Assembly: GCA_033961575.1 (NCBI GenBank)
Contig: CM066733.1
Location: 133,288,421 to 133,352,420, forward strand
DNA: 64,000 nt
Source of the DNA: Aselliscus stoliczkanus
Lineage: Eukaryota; Chordata; Mammalia; Chiroptera; Hipposideridae
Direction: 5' to 3'
The notes beneath the pieces were generated by a model. The model saw only the letters and a program-made list of their open reading frames with translations, did no database searches and was not told the DNA's origin. Below are positions 14,451 to 27,299 of this stretch, piece by piece (position 1 is the stretch's first letter; every line of letters begins with the position of its first letter). The position numbers and the translations under genes were made by a program.

Positions 14451-14695
14451 TTTTTAAAGATTTTATTGGGGAATTGGGGAAGGGGAACATTGTGTTTTCC
14501 CAGACCCATCAGCTTCAAGTCAAGTTGTTGTCCTTTAATCTTAGTTGTGGAGGGCACAAGCTCAGCTCCAAGTCCAGTCACCACTTTCAATCTAATTGAA
14601 GGGGGAGGCACAGCCCACCATCCCATGCAGAAGTCGAATTGGCAATCTTGTTGTTAAAAGCACCCTCTCTAACCAACTGAGCCATCCAGCCACCC
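14451..14695 (-). mobile_element. SINE C, antisense
   Basis: TTATTGGGGAATTGGGGAAG start, TTAGTTGTGGAGGGC body, ending AACCAACTGAGCCATCCAGC. The duplication TATAGTT(G/A)TATTTTA at 14436-14450 and 14696-14710 has one mismatch. Confidence 0.9.
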
Positions 14696-15522
14696 TATAG
14701 TTATATTTTAAATGTGCTTTTCAATCTCTTCCCTCTTCCTCACACTTCGCGATACTCCATAAATTGTAACATTCTTTAATGTCAATATGTCGTTGCAATA
14801 TCAGATTATACAAAGCATTAAATAAGGTACCAATATAAAATTCAAAGCAGGAAATAACCCAAGGTCTCAGGGTGTATGGTTAATAATCCCCAGTACACAC
14901 AAGGTCCATCTCTGAGGATATTTTAAGCCCAATCAATTGTATGTGTTACAGCCAATGAGGATCTCATCAGGTCCTGGCTAACTCCAGGAATTAGGAAGAA
15001 GACTTGGTCCTCCTCTCCACTTGCAGGCTGAGGCCCCAGCATCATCTCATGTCTGAGAAAGAGTGGTTTATGGGAGTGGCCCCATTACTCATGTACTTGA
15101 AACCTTTCCTGATTCAGATCTTCCAGAAATATATTAGGTCTTGGGTATTTTTACCTCTCCTCTGATTCCATGTTATATGTACTAATTGGGAATTTAGTCT
15201 TTCTATCTATTCTTGTCTGCAGAGGGTATCACTTAGAATGTTAAGTACCAAACACACAAAGCACTTTGGAGAAATGCAAAATGCATAGTATGCATGATCC
15301 CTGCTTTGCAGAAGTGTAGAAGGAAGTAAAACTAGCATTTATTGCCAGGCAGCAAGGGTTATTTTATATTCTCCTACCAATGACACCTTGAAGTGAAGCA
15401 ACTGGGGCCCACAGCCTGATTTGTCCAAGGCCTACGTTATTCTAAATTCCAGGCTCTCTCCACTCAACTTCATTGCCTCCATCAACTGGGAAGGCAGGAC
15501 ACACAACAAAAAGGAAAGTGTA

Positions 15523-15735
15523 GGGCGGCCAATTGGCTCAGGTGGTTAGAGCGCAGACTCATAACACCAAAGTTGCCAGTTTGATTCCCACATGGGCCAG
15601 TGAGCTGCGCCCTCCACAACTAGATTGAAGACAACGACTTAACTAAGAGCTGATGGGTCCTGGAAAAACACACTCTTCCCCAATAAAGTTAAAAAAAAAT
15701 TATTTTTTTTAAAAGAATGCTGTAAAATTTTTTTG
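15523..15735 (+). mobile_element. SINE C (tRNA-Ile-like head, Rhin-1-type)
   Basis: GGGCGGCCAATTGGCTCAGG head with TGGTTAGAGC, closely resembling a tRNA-Ile 5' half. Then TTTGATTCCC as B box, CTGCGCCCTCCACAACTAGA body and CCCCAATAAAGTT tail. Perfect duplication AAAAAGGAAAGTGTA at 15508-15522 and 15736-15750. The Rhin-1 resemblance is from memory. Confidence 0.9.
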
Positions 15736-16351
15736 AAAAAGGAAAGTGTACTCAGACATTAACAGAAACCTACAAATAAGTCCTAGAAACTCTACAGGCT
15801 ATCATAGGTCTAAGAGAGACCAAGTGTCTGAAGGACCCGGAGCTAGGCTGACCCTCCACAGAGGAGATTCTAAAGCAGATCAATGATTGAGTCCTGAGGA
15901 ACAAGAGACATGGATGTCAGTCAGAAAACAATTGTGCTAGAACCAAGAGAAGCAACACTGTGGGTGATTAAAATTTCTAATAAGAATGAAAGCTATAATC
16001 CCAGCTCACCATTTGTCTTTCCAGATTACCATGCTCCATCTTTATGGCCATTGGAAGTATAAATGTACTACAGAAACTTTGTTGATTGCAAAAATGTTCA
16101 CAGAGCCATCTTCCAGGCAAATATAAAAGAGAACGCTGTTTCATTTCTTAGGGTATTGCCAAACTTATTACACTCAGCATTCATTAAATATCTCTTCCCA
16201 CATGGCACTCTCTTACGGTGAATAGAAATCATTTTCCCCCTGACATTTGGTGTTGGTTCCAGTGACATAAGTGGGTAAGCGGATTTACAGAGGATAAGTG
16301 AATACACTTGGCAACGTTTTCAAACATTTGTTTGGATCTTCTGTTTTCTAG

Positions 16352-16435
16352 GAGATGTACGACTAAGGGGTCAGACAGGGGTTCCTGCTGAACGCCGTGG
16401 CTCCTACCCATTCATCGACTTCCGCCTCCTTAACA
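16352..16435 (+). CDS. PDE7B: PDE7B coding exon, N-terminal region (84 nt)
   Basis: The acceptor is a pyrimidine-rich tract ending in TTTTCTAG; the donor is GTGAGT at 16436. The exon opens with the last two bases of a Gly codon, then encodes DVRLRGQTGVPAERRGSYPF followed by IDFRLLN, and ends on the first base of an Asn codon (AAT after splicing). This corresponds to about residues 28-56 of human PDE7B and precedes the catalytic domain. The stretch RRGS fits the protein kinase A consensus R-R-x-S; whether it is phosphorylated is inference. Compared with the human protein from memory, this copy has Val for Ile after the first Gly, Pro for Arg before AERRGS, and Asn for Ser at the downstream junction. 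The next coding exon is 37 kb away, so the reading frame alone would not reveal this exon. Confidence 0.94.
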
Positions 16436-18851
16436 GTGAGTAATCAAGTGTACCTGGAAAGGAACAAATGTTTTCTTTAAAAAAAAAAAATCTCACTTCC
16501 TCCTGAACTTCAAAACCCTTCGAGGTCTGCCTTCCTTCCTTCACCTTTCCCCTCCTAAGTGGAACTTAGCTCTTTGTCTTTAGATTTCCTCACTAGTGAA
16601 GTAATACTGGCCAGGCTTTCTCAGAGCTTTGGGGTTGGGGGTGGGGTGTCAAATGAGATCATGCCAGCTTTGTAAATGTAAATCCTAAAAACCATAAAAC
16701 CCTACACAAGGAAGTTCTTCCTTTCTTTACGCAGCACATTCTTTCCACCTTCAGCCATTAGACTAGATAAGACTATTCTATTTTTAAAACCCCACATGAA
16801 ACCTATTCTAGAGCTGCTCTCAGTGACTTATCCATTATCAAATTTTCCCTTCTTTGTTTAATCTAAATCTCTGAGGTTCGTTCTTGCATTCCTGGTAACA
16901 CTCTTCACCATGGCAAAGTCCCTTTAGTCTGCAACTGCTGCTTGCTCCATTATTATTACCTTGGAAGTTCATTTATTTCTACTTCCTCATTTGGAGACTT
17001 GCTCAGCCTCTGGTGTATAGTTCTCTTAATTTCAAATTCCGTTGGAAACCCAAACCAGTGACCAGTCACTCCTCTAGGTTTCATGTCTCTTATCATAATC
17101 ATCCTTTACTTTCTACTTGGGGGGGAGGGGTGATGGGAGAAAGTGGATAAATTTCACAATTTTCTCCTAGGTTTTCAGTGTTTGGCTCTCACATCACCTC
17201 CTATCTATAAATTTCAAAGTGCTAGATTGCTCCCACCGAGTATTACTTTCCTTTGGCATAAACACGTTCAGCTAAAGAGGTAACCTGATTTACATTGACG
17301 CCTGGACATTACTAGGAGAAATTAGAACTTGCTATTTCTTATCCATAGATCCTGGAAAGGCCAGCAAGAGATGAACATGGTTTGTATTTCTGGCTTGTTA
17401 ATCTCCCATATCAATGTGCAATATCTGTTTTCTCAGCTCTGTCAGGGACGCAGAGACTTGGAGTAACTCTTTCCATACTGAAGACAACCTCCCTAACCCA
17501 GACCCCACATTTTTGAAGGATTGACTCATAGACCAATGAAATATTGGATACAGCCCGTGGAGAGCTCTGACAGAGCCTCTTACCTCTCCTACAATCCTGA
17601 GTGGGCTATTCTGGCTACCCATGGAAGTTACGCATTTGACAGTCTTTAGACTGTATTGTATGGATTTGCAGGTCCCAGATATGTTTCCGCCAGCAAGGTG
17701 AGAATGAGCAAGGGGTCCAGTTCACTGTCTCCTAAAGACCAGGACTCTCAATGGCATCACATAATGAGGGTCAGAGAGAAATAACCAAAAAAGGCCTCTT
17801 TTCAATAGTAGATGAGATGTTACATAATATAAGGCATAAACAAATTAGGAAAACAGGAGATATTTCTTTTTACAATTCCAAGTTCCAAATTATAAAATCT
17901 TTTTATTTTATTGATTCATCCTAGTGTTAATAAGCAACTGTGATGGTGGTTATCTTTCAGGTGGGATTATGGAATATTTAACTTCTATATCATAGGTTTC
18001 TGTGACAGTTGGGTTTCTTTTTTCTTTACAATTAGCTTGTTTTACTTTGGAAGGCTGATAAAACAAGAAACACATAGGAAATTTAAAATAGAAATGCAAT
18101 GTAGAGAATATTTCACTGTTATATTATTCACCATCTAGCCGATCATACAAGCAGGTGCCATCCTCTCACCCCTCTGTTGTCGATCCCCACCCTCCCCCGA
18201 ACTGCCTCGTGCCTGTACTCAACCCCAGCCTCCTTCCCCGGGCACAGGGTGCTCTCTACCCCTCCCCTCCATTTCACCCTCCCTGTTGCTCATGCCCCTC
18301 CAGTCACGGAGTGGCAGTGCTGTCTATCCATTCTGAAATTCCCTTTCTCCTCTGCTCAGCACTCCACTCCAAATACCTCTTTCACTCATGTCTCTTAATC
18401 AGTAATACATGCAAAGGAAGGGAATATTAATTAGCATTCATTGTATCTTCTTTTACAAGGGCTCACATTTTTTTTTTCTTAGATTTATAAAACACATACC
18501 TAAATGGACTACAAGATCCTAAAGGACATTGTCTTTACAGTTACTGAGCTCCCAGTAACTATTGTTAACTTACCAATTAGGTTATATTAAATAATTATAA
18601 ATGTCAATCATCCCTTACATGTAACTGAACACCTCAGATAGGACTGAAGCCCTGAGATTTTTCCTTTCTGTGGTATTGACATTCCATTATTTAATGCCCT
18701 TGTATACCTTCTTAGTGAGTTAAAACTAGAACGAATCACATTACTGTGGTCACTCTCTACAATTCCCTAACTTAGTCTGCAATTACAGCCGCTTGTCTCC
18801 AGGTAGCAGCAGGTATGTGTTATATACAGTCACATGATGAAATGTAATATA

Positions 18852-18981
18852 CAGAGGGTGCCAAAAAAATGTATACACATTTTAAGAAATGAAAAATTGT
18901 ATTAAAATTGTAATACTCAATATATATATTGATAACAAAAGATGAATACAAGTCACGTGTATACATTTTTTAGCACCCCAG
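18852..18981. mobile_element. Mariner/Tc1-like MITE, 130 bp
   Basis: Terminal inverted repeats CAGAGGGTGCCAAAAAAATG and, read in reverse complement, CTGGGGTGCTAAAAAATGTA. TATACAC follows in both arms, and TA dinucleotides flank the element. It is too short to encode a transposase, so it is a non-autonomous copy. Confidence 0.85.
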
Positions 18982-19116
18982 TATATGTCATATCTCCTAC
19001 TCTATATGTACTCTATTGAATTCTTTTTAATTTCATTCATGTTCTTATTGTCCTTTGCCTGAATTGTTAGCCTGTGCTTTCTTCCTAAAGGGAAACATTT
19101 TAAATATAACTTTATA

Positions 19117-19215
19117 GGGCCAGCCGACTGGCACGGTGGTTAAGCGCTGGCTTGGGAAGCCAGCGGCCCCGGTTCAGTCCCACATATGAGGGCCAGGGAC
19201 AATGCTCTCAAAAAA

Positions 19216-19258
<43 letters not shown>

Positions 19259-19260
19259 AA
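19117..19260 (+). mobile_element. SINE A with expanded (AAAT)n tail
   Basis: Starts GGGCCAGCCGACTGGCACGG and ends at ...GCTCTC followed by an (AAAT)n tail of about 50 bp at 19211-19260. The tail has become a microsatellite. Confidence 0.87.
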
Positions 19261-19485
19261 CTATAAAAATTTAAAAATGAATCCCTAAGGAACAGTTTTG
19301 TATTTTTCTCCTAAAACTTTTTTTTAATCGACAAAACATGATTTCAATTCTACACAATAGGTACCAAACTAGTTTAAAGTGATTTTTTTTTTTAATATCA
19401 ATATCAGTTACCATAATTTTGAGGAGTTTTTTTTCCAAGTATGGTCAGAGACCAGACTTCATTTTCTTCCAGTGCTTTTAGATTT

Positions 19486-19486
<1 letters not shown>

Positions 19487-19543
<57 letters not shown>
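19487..19543. repeat. (CT)n microsatellite, about 57 bp
   Basis: Uninterrupted CT dinucleotides ending at CCCTCC. Confidence 0.97.
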
Positions 19544-19547
<4 letters not shown>

Positions 19548-19930
19548 CTAAGGTAGAATCTAATCCCCATGTTTTAAAAAAAGAAAATTTATAAGAAAAA
19601 CAAAATCACCAGGGCCTCTATTTCCTGTGTCTGTGTCCCTGCAGCCTTCCTTTTGAAATTCTTAGTGAACCCCACAGGGCTGCCATTCCCTGTCTGAAGT
19701 GCTCCAGTGTTCACCCACCCCTGTCACCCACCTCCACATATGCCTTGAATGGCTGGAACGTGCACAACAAAAATGTACATTAAATAATAAGGCCTATTGC
19801 TCATCTCCATTGGTCCCAATAGCCAGGACCCCAACCTGTCACAGCAAGACAGCAGATGTCAGAATGAATATGTAAAATAACTTTCCTCTATCAGAAAAAA
19901 GTTTCTAAATATTAAAACAGACAACTAGAT

Positions 19931-20154
19931 CAGGGATGGGCAAATGACAGCCAATGCACCAAATCTGTGCCCTGACCCCTGACTGTTTTGCAAATAAGAT
20001 GGTACTGGAACACAGCCATGCCCACATTCTTTTGCATATCATCTATAGCTACTTTCACCCTATGAGGGTGAAGTAGTTGCCATAAAAACCATATGGCCCG
20101 CAAAGCCAAAAAATATCATGTGGCCCTTCACAGAAGAAAAGTTACCAAACCCTA
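19931..20154. mobile_element. hAT-Charlie-type non-autonomous DNA transposon
   Basis: Starts CAGGGATGGGCAAATGACAG and contains GGTACTGGAACACAGCCATG, CCATATGGCCCGCAAAGCC and TGTGGCCCTTCACAGAAG, ending at ACCAAACCCTAAG. These words are characteristic of a common mammalian hAT-Charlie element (MER20 type; subfamily name not verified). Possible degenerate 8-bp duplication. Confidence 0.75.
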
Positions 20155-23100
20155 AGCTACATTTTTAAACAGAGTTCAAGGGGTTTTGTGACATCTCCAT
20201 AGGCACATTCAGCCCAGTCTATTTTCCTTTATTAATGTTATTTTTTTTCTTTCATTCCCAGTGCCATCACTTTACTTTCAAGAATGGACTCATATTGACT
20301 AAATTTACATGAGACAAAAGTATAAACAGAAAGAGAACCTCTCTTGCTTATCCAGATTTTAGCATCCACAATTAAAATTTCTGATTTCATAAATGTTTTT
20401 CTAGAAGAGGTGGTGTCCCTTTCCCCATATTTTTGAGGATATAGTACTGCCATGCTTATATACTTATTTGTCTAGGTAATAGCTGACAATATGTACCTGG
20501 TTTGCCTATTATAGTCCTGGTTTGCACCTGTTGTCCAGGCATACTTACTAATAATACCATCTTTCACTGCAAAGTATCCTGATCTGGACGTCACATTACA
20601 AAGCCAATAGATTATATAGTTTTTCCCACAAAAGAGTACTTTAACACAACACCTCTCACATATCACTTGCGTTCTGAAAATACAGATCAGAAACTCCTCC
20701 TCATAAGAGATCCATCCAGGTCCATTCATTTCTCTATTAAAACATCTGTAAGATTAAGTTACTTGTTAACAGCCAGTTTTATTTCCTATTTATATTTTAT
20801 ACAATCTAGAAAAGGGGCATCTACATATATGAATTTTTAGACGCTCCTCTGGATAAACAGCTGGAAACTGTGGCTTCAGCACCATTGTGTGGAACCCAGG
20901 AATCATAGACTCTTGAAGAAGAGGGTTGTCTCTTCACCTAAGCATGAAGAGGCAGAACAGTGAGAGAAAAAGGTGACAATTATTTTTATTTGACGTGAGA
21001 GAACAGGAGGCAGCAAGGGGAATGGAAATGTAATAACTCTGTTATCCCAATGCCAGTTTCCTATAGTTTATTTCACTTACTAACTCCATTTGGTGGGGAA
21101 CAAGAGAGGAGAAAATGTGTCAAGAAGAGTGTTCCAAGACACGGGTGACCACAGAGGTGAATGTGGCAAAAGCAATTACAATTCTTTGCAGAACAGGTGG
21201 CTACAGCGACCCCCTTCTACACCTTCCTCCCCTGGTTTAGTAAAATCAGTAGCCTGAGTAGATAATGACTAGGTGGAGATGTTCCCATGGCAACCATTTC
21301 AGAATACAATGCGATTTCCACACTAGCTCAGCAAAGGAAGTGGCATACAAAGCCAGCATCCCAGTGACTGTGGAGCTTGAGGGGACCAAGCAGCTTCAGC
21401 TGGAGGCTTTAGGGCACCATATATCAGCTCCCAAAGAGAGCTTGGAGCACCAGACCAGCTCCCCTGGACTTTGCAGAAGTAGGTTAATTGGCTGTCTGGC
21501 TTTTCCTGTCCGTTAATTTGCTAATCTTGATCTTTAAAGTTCTATCTGCCTCTCCAGGCAGGGCCATTTTCACCGCACAAGCATGAGGTAATTTTATTAG
21601 AGCTACAAAAATATTTTCCTGTGCTTATTATTTCTAAAATAAAACTAATATTTACAAAGATGTATGTGAGTGTGTATACATTTATGTGTGTATATATCTA
21701 TATATGATATCTTTTTATGAATGAGAAGTAACCCAGAGACTCAAACGTTTTTTAAAATCTTCCATGTAAAACATATTACACCCTGCAGAAACATAAAATT
21801 CATTCACAGAAGGACTGTCAACCCAAAGACACCCAACATGTAATAAACCATCTGATGCTAGATGATAGCCCCATCTTAAAGGCAGAGAGGCAATTTGCTT
21901 CCAAACTCCATTTCCTGAGACAGAATTCTACTCAGAAGGTGACAGCCTTTCAGTAATCTTCTTAAAGATAGTTTTTAACATTACCTGTGACAACCACACA
22001 AAAGATAAAGAACCTAAACTAAAATGTTATGGTATGCGATGTTGTTTAAGGGCACAAACTTGCAACTAGTAAATATAGAAGTTCTGGAGATCTAATGCAC
22101 AGCATAGTAATTATAGTAATAATATTGTATTATAAACTTCACAGTTGCTAATAGATCTTAATTGTTCTCACCACAAAAATTAAATGGTAATTATGTGACT
22201 TGATAGAGTGTTAGCTGATGCTACAGTGGTAATCATGCTGTGATAGATAAATGTATCAAATCAAGAGGTTGTATTCCTTACACTTATACAATGTTACAAG
22301 TCTATTAAATCTCAATAAGAAGATAAAAACAAAAAGAGAAAATAAAAAACATCTTTTGAAAACTGTTACAGCATGATCTGAAAGAAGTTGTGCTGACAGA
22401 ATAATAACCCACCCTACCATAAAGCCCTGACCCCCAGCCCTGTGCTCCCCAAGCAGAAAAAAGGAGGTGCCAGTGGGACTACGACTTCTCATGAGTGCCA
22501 AGGTAACACCCCACAATTTCAAAGTTCAATATTTGCCTTCCTCTAGAAGAAAGGCCAGGCACTGGTTGTGGTTGTGGTGCCTTCTGACTCATCTGGACCA
22601 TGTTACAGGATGTGCACTCAGGGTTCCTGGCTGCAAGCTCCCAGCACTTCAGATGCGGAAGTGCCAGACCAGGAGGATGGTTAGCCACCGAAATGCCACA
22701 AAATTGCAGAAGACAGAGTTGATGATGTCCTCATAGTTTTCCTCATTCCTTGTCACTATTCATCAGTGACCATCAACAGAGCACAGCCTGGGGTAGGCAG
22801 TGTTCCAGGTGCAGGAACATAAAGATGAATGAGCCATAACCACAGCCTTTGAGGGATTTACAGAGATGTAAGCAACTATATTTTAATGTAATGTGATACA
22901 TCTAATAATACATGCACATATAACAAGAGTACACATCATGTGAGAAACATGTATGTGAATACAGGAGTCAGAGGAGAGAGTGATTAACTTTGGGAAAGTT
23001 GGGGAAGGGAATAATTAATTTTGTTTTGGAAAATTAAGTAAGGCTTTCTGGAGCCATTACAACATGAGCAGTGACTGAAGCAACCACGAAGCAAAGGATG

Positions 23101-24679
23101 GCTACATGCTAAAGCCAACTTTTAGGGCTGTCCTAAAATATGCTTCAAAACCTAAGGAACCAGGAGAGAGATGTCAATAATTCTACTCAACTGGGTATAA
23201 ATTTTACTAGAAGATGAGGTATTCAAGTAGGGTCCAGAGAAATTGGAGAGATCATTCAATATACTTGACTGTCTGGGAAAAAAATGTAGTAAAAAAAAAA
23301 AATCAGTGTTCACTGATGTAAAGCTAGAACAGAAAACAATCATTGCCTTCTGTTAACCTGGCTGACATCATTTAACAGATTTTTTTTTTTACCTGAATGA
23401 TGAAAATTAGAAAATTGAATCACGGAATCTAGTATTTCCTCTAGGGTGTCATTCATACGTTCAACAAATAGAACACCCACTCTATGCCAAGCAGGCCATG
23501 AGTCCAAGGTGCCCTGAGCCATACTGATAACCAAAGGACTGAAATACCCTTTTATGTGATGGCTAGCTCCTATCTTGAACAGCGGTGTGACTGGAGACAC
23601 CAAATGCAAATATCTGAACAATTCTTTTCAAGTCAACAAGGGTTAGGGGTAGCCGGGTGGCACCTACTAAATCTTATCCCTGGGAAGAGGATTCTGAGTG
23701 CTTGAAAGGAAAGTTTCAGGTATCCATCTAGCTCCAAATACCTAACAACCTCATTACATGGAAAGACAAACACACATTAAACCAAGTACCATACAAGAGC
23801 ACAAATTATCTAGTTCTAAAATAATTGACACAGACAATAAATCAGAGACAAGAGAAAGCAGAAATTACTGAAGTGCCCTGAGCAGAAGAGGTCTTTATGG
23901 TCTTGTGCTAAACTCTGAAAGATAAGGTAGAGTGTTAACTGGTTAAGGAATTGCCTAGAAGTGAGACTGAACTGGCATATGGGAGACAAAAATCACTAAG
24001 TAGGAAGAAGGTACAGAAAGTAGGACATTGACTCAAGGGAAAACAAAAGGCTTGGTATGCCAAGAAAAAGAATTTGAACTTGACTAATTAAAGAGGATCA
24101 TGAAAAAATTCTGAGAAAAAGATGGACAGGATAGATAGTGTTTAAGAAAATTAACTGACATCCATATATAGGAGGGACAGACTCAATGAATCAAGGGAAA
24201 TGTAACACTATAGTGGTGATAGAAATAAAAGCATAAATCCAGAGATGATGTGGAGAAGAGGAGATAAAACTTGATGATACTGGAAGCTCCAAGGGTTGGT
24301 CTGGCCATCTGAAAAATTGGAGATGAAGTAAATGGTGAGGAAAGTTGGAGGGTGAATTGGGAGAAAGATGGTGGGCTCAGTTGGGACAAGTTGTTTGCAA
24401 GGGAGTCAAGCAAAAATATCCAAGAGAGAGCTGAAAATAAGGGACTTAAGTGCAGTAAGAGAAGCCTGATTTGAAAGTTTCATTTAGGAATCACAATCAC
24501 CCATGAGCCATATGGCCAGAACAGGCATCACAAAATCAACAACAGCTTTGTTTAAGGACCTTTATAATTTTAGTTTATAATAAGCTCCATTTAGCAAAGC
24601 ACAAGGCTGTTGATAAAGTCCATGAAGAAGTAATTTTATCAGCAAGTTATTTTCCTCTGTGAGAAACTATTTAGATAAA

Positions 24680-24697
24680 CCACCACCACCACCACCA
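24680..24697. repeat. Short (CAC)n tract
   Basis: Six CAC/ACC units, probably without function. Confidence 0.9.
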
Positions 24698-25674
24698 TGG
24701 TGGATTCTATTTGGCAAATGTGGCTGCTTGTGTCATGGCCCAGTGGCTTTGTTAACTTACCTGAACATGGTGCAGATAAATGACAGTTTTTTACTGCAGC
24801 CCTTCCTTGAGTAAAACCCTAACCCACACAGAGTATTTCTGGCATATTGGCTTCTTTGGATTTTTGGAGACAGTAAAATATAGAGGAAAATGGGAATAAA
24901 TTAAGTTTCTTTTGACTGAAGTTATCCTATGAGTCACTGAGCTAGAATGACTTGTTTGTTAAATAAAATTAAATTCAACCTCCTATCCAGAAGTGGGCAC
25001 AGCCTATCTCTTATGACTTCATTAATAAACAAAATGAGGGGTTATGTTTCCTCATTGCCACCCTCCCATCAAAGCTGCAGAAAATCTGAAAGACTTGCCA
25101 TAGTCCACATTTGACTATATATGGAAACACAGAGAAAGCATGTTCCATTCCACCCCTAGAATCTTGTGTGTGTTTCCAAACTGAGATCTCAGTGTTGGCA
25201 CATAAGATCAAGATTTTGTTTTCTCTCTCACTTGCAAACCAAATTGCCTTGGGGCACCTAGGTGGTTTATTACCTATAAGTAACCTTAGGAGGAAGAGCA
25301 GAACAGATGCCTGAGGAAAGCATCAGTAATTAGGAAGAAAAGTCCCAAGGGGAAGATGGCCCACATCACTGCACCTAACAACAGTCACCACAACAGCATT
25401 AAGAGAGGAGGTGTTTAGTCCCAGGCACAGGATGCAAGAGTCCAGGTGTGGAACCCTCTTGGCCAAGGCTCCCCAAGACTGGTCTCCTGAAGGCCTAGAA
25501 GCACAGAAGAGTTGCTATGAACACTAGAAGTAACAGAAGCCATTTATATCCAACTGCATGGTGCTTCTCTGCCTCGTCTACCCTGGTTGCCCCACCCAGA
25601 GCTCCATGCACACTGAATTCCTGCTGCTCAGTGCACTCTCTAAACCATGGTCAATGGAAGCTCCTGATGGAAAA

Positions 25675-25875
25675 ACAATGAGCTTTGAAGACAGATCTGG
25701 GTTTGAATCCTACCTCTTTTGTGAGCTTGGGAAAGATACCCAAATTATTTAAAGTCCATGCTCATGGAAGGAGAGTGTAACACCAGCCTCACCGGGTTGT
25801 GGTGAGAAGTAAATGACATCAGTGTGCCCAGCAGCCTGTCTTGTTCACAATAGGTCTTCAATAGATGTAGTTGAA
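25675..25875 (+). repeat. MIR SINE
   Basis: CTGGGTTTGAATCCTACCTC, TTGTGAGCTTGGGAAA and GGTTGTGGTGAGAAGTAAAT in MIR order. Confidence 0.7.
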
Positions 25876-26259
25876 CTTTAGATGTACCTTCTTCCTCTGC
25901 TGAGGATACTCGCCCTAGCCACCTCTTCTCCTAGGACGCACCTGCTCACCTTTCATGCCCCTGGCCCAGCATTAGAGCATTTGTGAAGCCTTCTGCAACC
26001 CTCCTAGGGGATTAACTACTCGTTTCCTCCTCTGTGCTCCCAACACATCTCCAAGAAAGCATCCATCACACAGTAACTGCAAGCTCACCGAACCTAAATC
26101 TCTGAAAGAGTATATTTTTCAAAGCATCCTGAGGTGATCTGATGCAGCAAGCCTGGCTCTGGACCTTCCATGAGTTTATGGAAATCATGAATATTCAGAA
26201 ATCACTGATATAAGTCAATGGTGCCATACACATGTCATATCAATGATAATACACATAGT

Positions 26260-26400
26260 AATAGCTAATATGTGTGGAGCTGTTGGGTTTTAGATACTGC
26301 TTTCTATGCTTTGCACAGACTCATTTAATCCCCACAAGATTCCTATGAAGTAGGCACTGCTATCTAAGCTGAGGCCCCAAAAGGAGAAAAAAGTCATTCA
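26260..26400 (-). repeat. MIR SINE fragment, antisense
   Basis: CTCATTTAATCCCCACAAGA and ATGAAGTAGGCACTGCTATC are antisense MIR/MIR3 words. Confidence 0.65.
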
Positions 26401-26411
26401 AGAACTAACTT

Positions 26412-26524
26412 GGGGCCGGCCGAGTAGCGTGGTGGTTAAGTGCTGACTTGGGACACCAGAGGCCCCGGTTCGGATCCCACATATGAGGGCCAGTGACACT
26501 GCCCTCTAAAAAAAAAAAAAAAAA
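26412..26524 (+). mobile_element. SINE A
   Basis: Head GGGGCCGGCCGAGTAGCGTG, B box GGTTCGGATCC, end CACTGCCCTC plus poly(A). Flanked by the target duplication AACTAACTT. Confidence 0.9.
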
Positions 26525-26597
26525 ACTAACTTGTTAGCCAGAATTCAAACCCCCAATATACATTGGCAGAACACAAGAATGAGGATGTATGGCTCTT

Positions 26598-27049
26598 TTT
26601 TTTTTTTTTTAATTGGGGAATTGCAGGAGAGGAACAGCATTGGGGAATCGGGGAAGGGGAACAGACAAGTTGCTGTCTCTTCGTTCTTCAGTCTAGTTGT
26701 GGAGGACGTTGCTTCACTGGCCCATGTTGGTATCGCTGGCCCATTGCGCTCTTCCCGGATGAGGCAGATCAGTTGCCGGCCTCTGGATGGTCGCTCACCG
26801 CGGCTATTGGCAGCTCACGCTTGCTTCCAGCCGCTCATGCTGGCTGCAGGCCACTCACTGTAGCCTATGGCAGCCCACTGCAGCAGGGGCTGCAGCCAAC
26901 ACCATCAATGGGGCTCGCACAGCCCAGCTCCAGGTGGAGCTGTTGTTAGCTGTAGAGGGCAGTGTCACTGGCCCTCATATGTGGGATCCGAACCGGGGCC
27001 GCTGGCATCCCAAAACCAGCTCTTAACCAGTGCGCCACTCGGCCAGCCC
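26598..27049 (-). mobile_element. SINE A-long (mosaic ~450 bp), antisense
   Basis: In reverse orientation: poly(T), GGGGAAGGGGAACAGACAAG, a private middle rich in CAGC/GGCAGC motifs, then the SINE A head (GAGGGCAGTGTCACTGGCCC to GGCCAGCCC). Imperfect duplications ATGGCTCTT and ATGACTCTT flank it. Overlapping open frames of up to 128 codons here are accidental. Confidence 0.9.
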
Positions 27050-27299
27050 ATGACTCTTAACCATACTGGACTATAATTCTTTTTTATTTATTAATTTTAA
27101 TGTTCAAAATCAATACATGTATGCAATGGATTCCTTTTATGTGACACATGTATGATAATTATACATATTAAATACTTTTCTTACATTATAATAATTATTG
27201 TCTTTTTATAGTACATGAAGACCATACCCTTCTGGTATGAAACTGCTTCAATATCACTGAACAAATAGTTCTATAACTTAATTAGAAAATAGTTAACTG

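Noticed and set aside
26531..27076. Overlapping + strand ORFs of 69-128 codons
   Set aside because: All lie in the antisense A-long SINE; frames overlap one another and are mirrored by minus-strand ORFs in the sense copy at 61056-61500.
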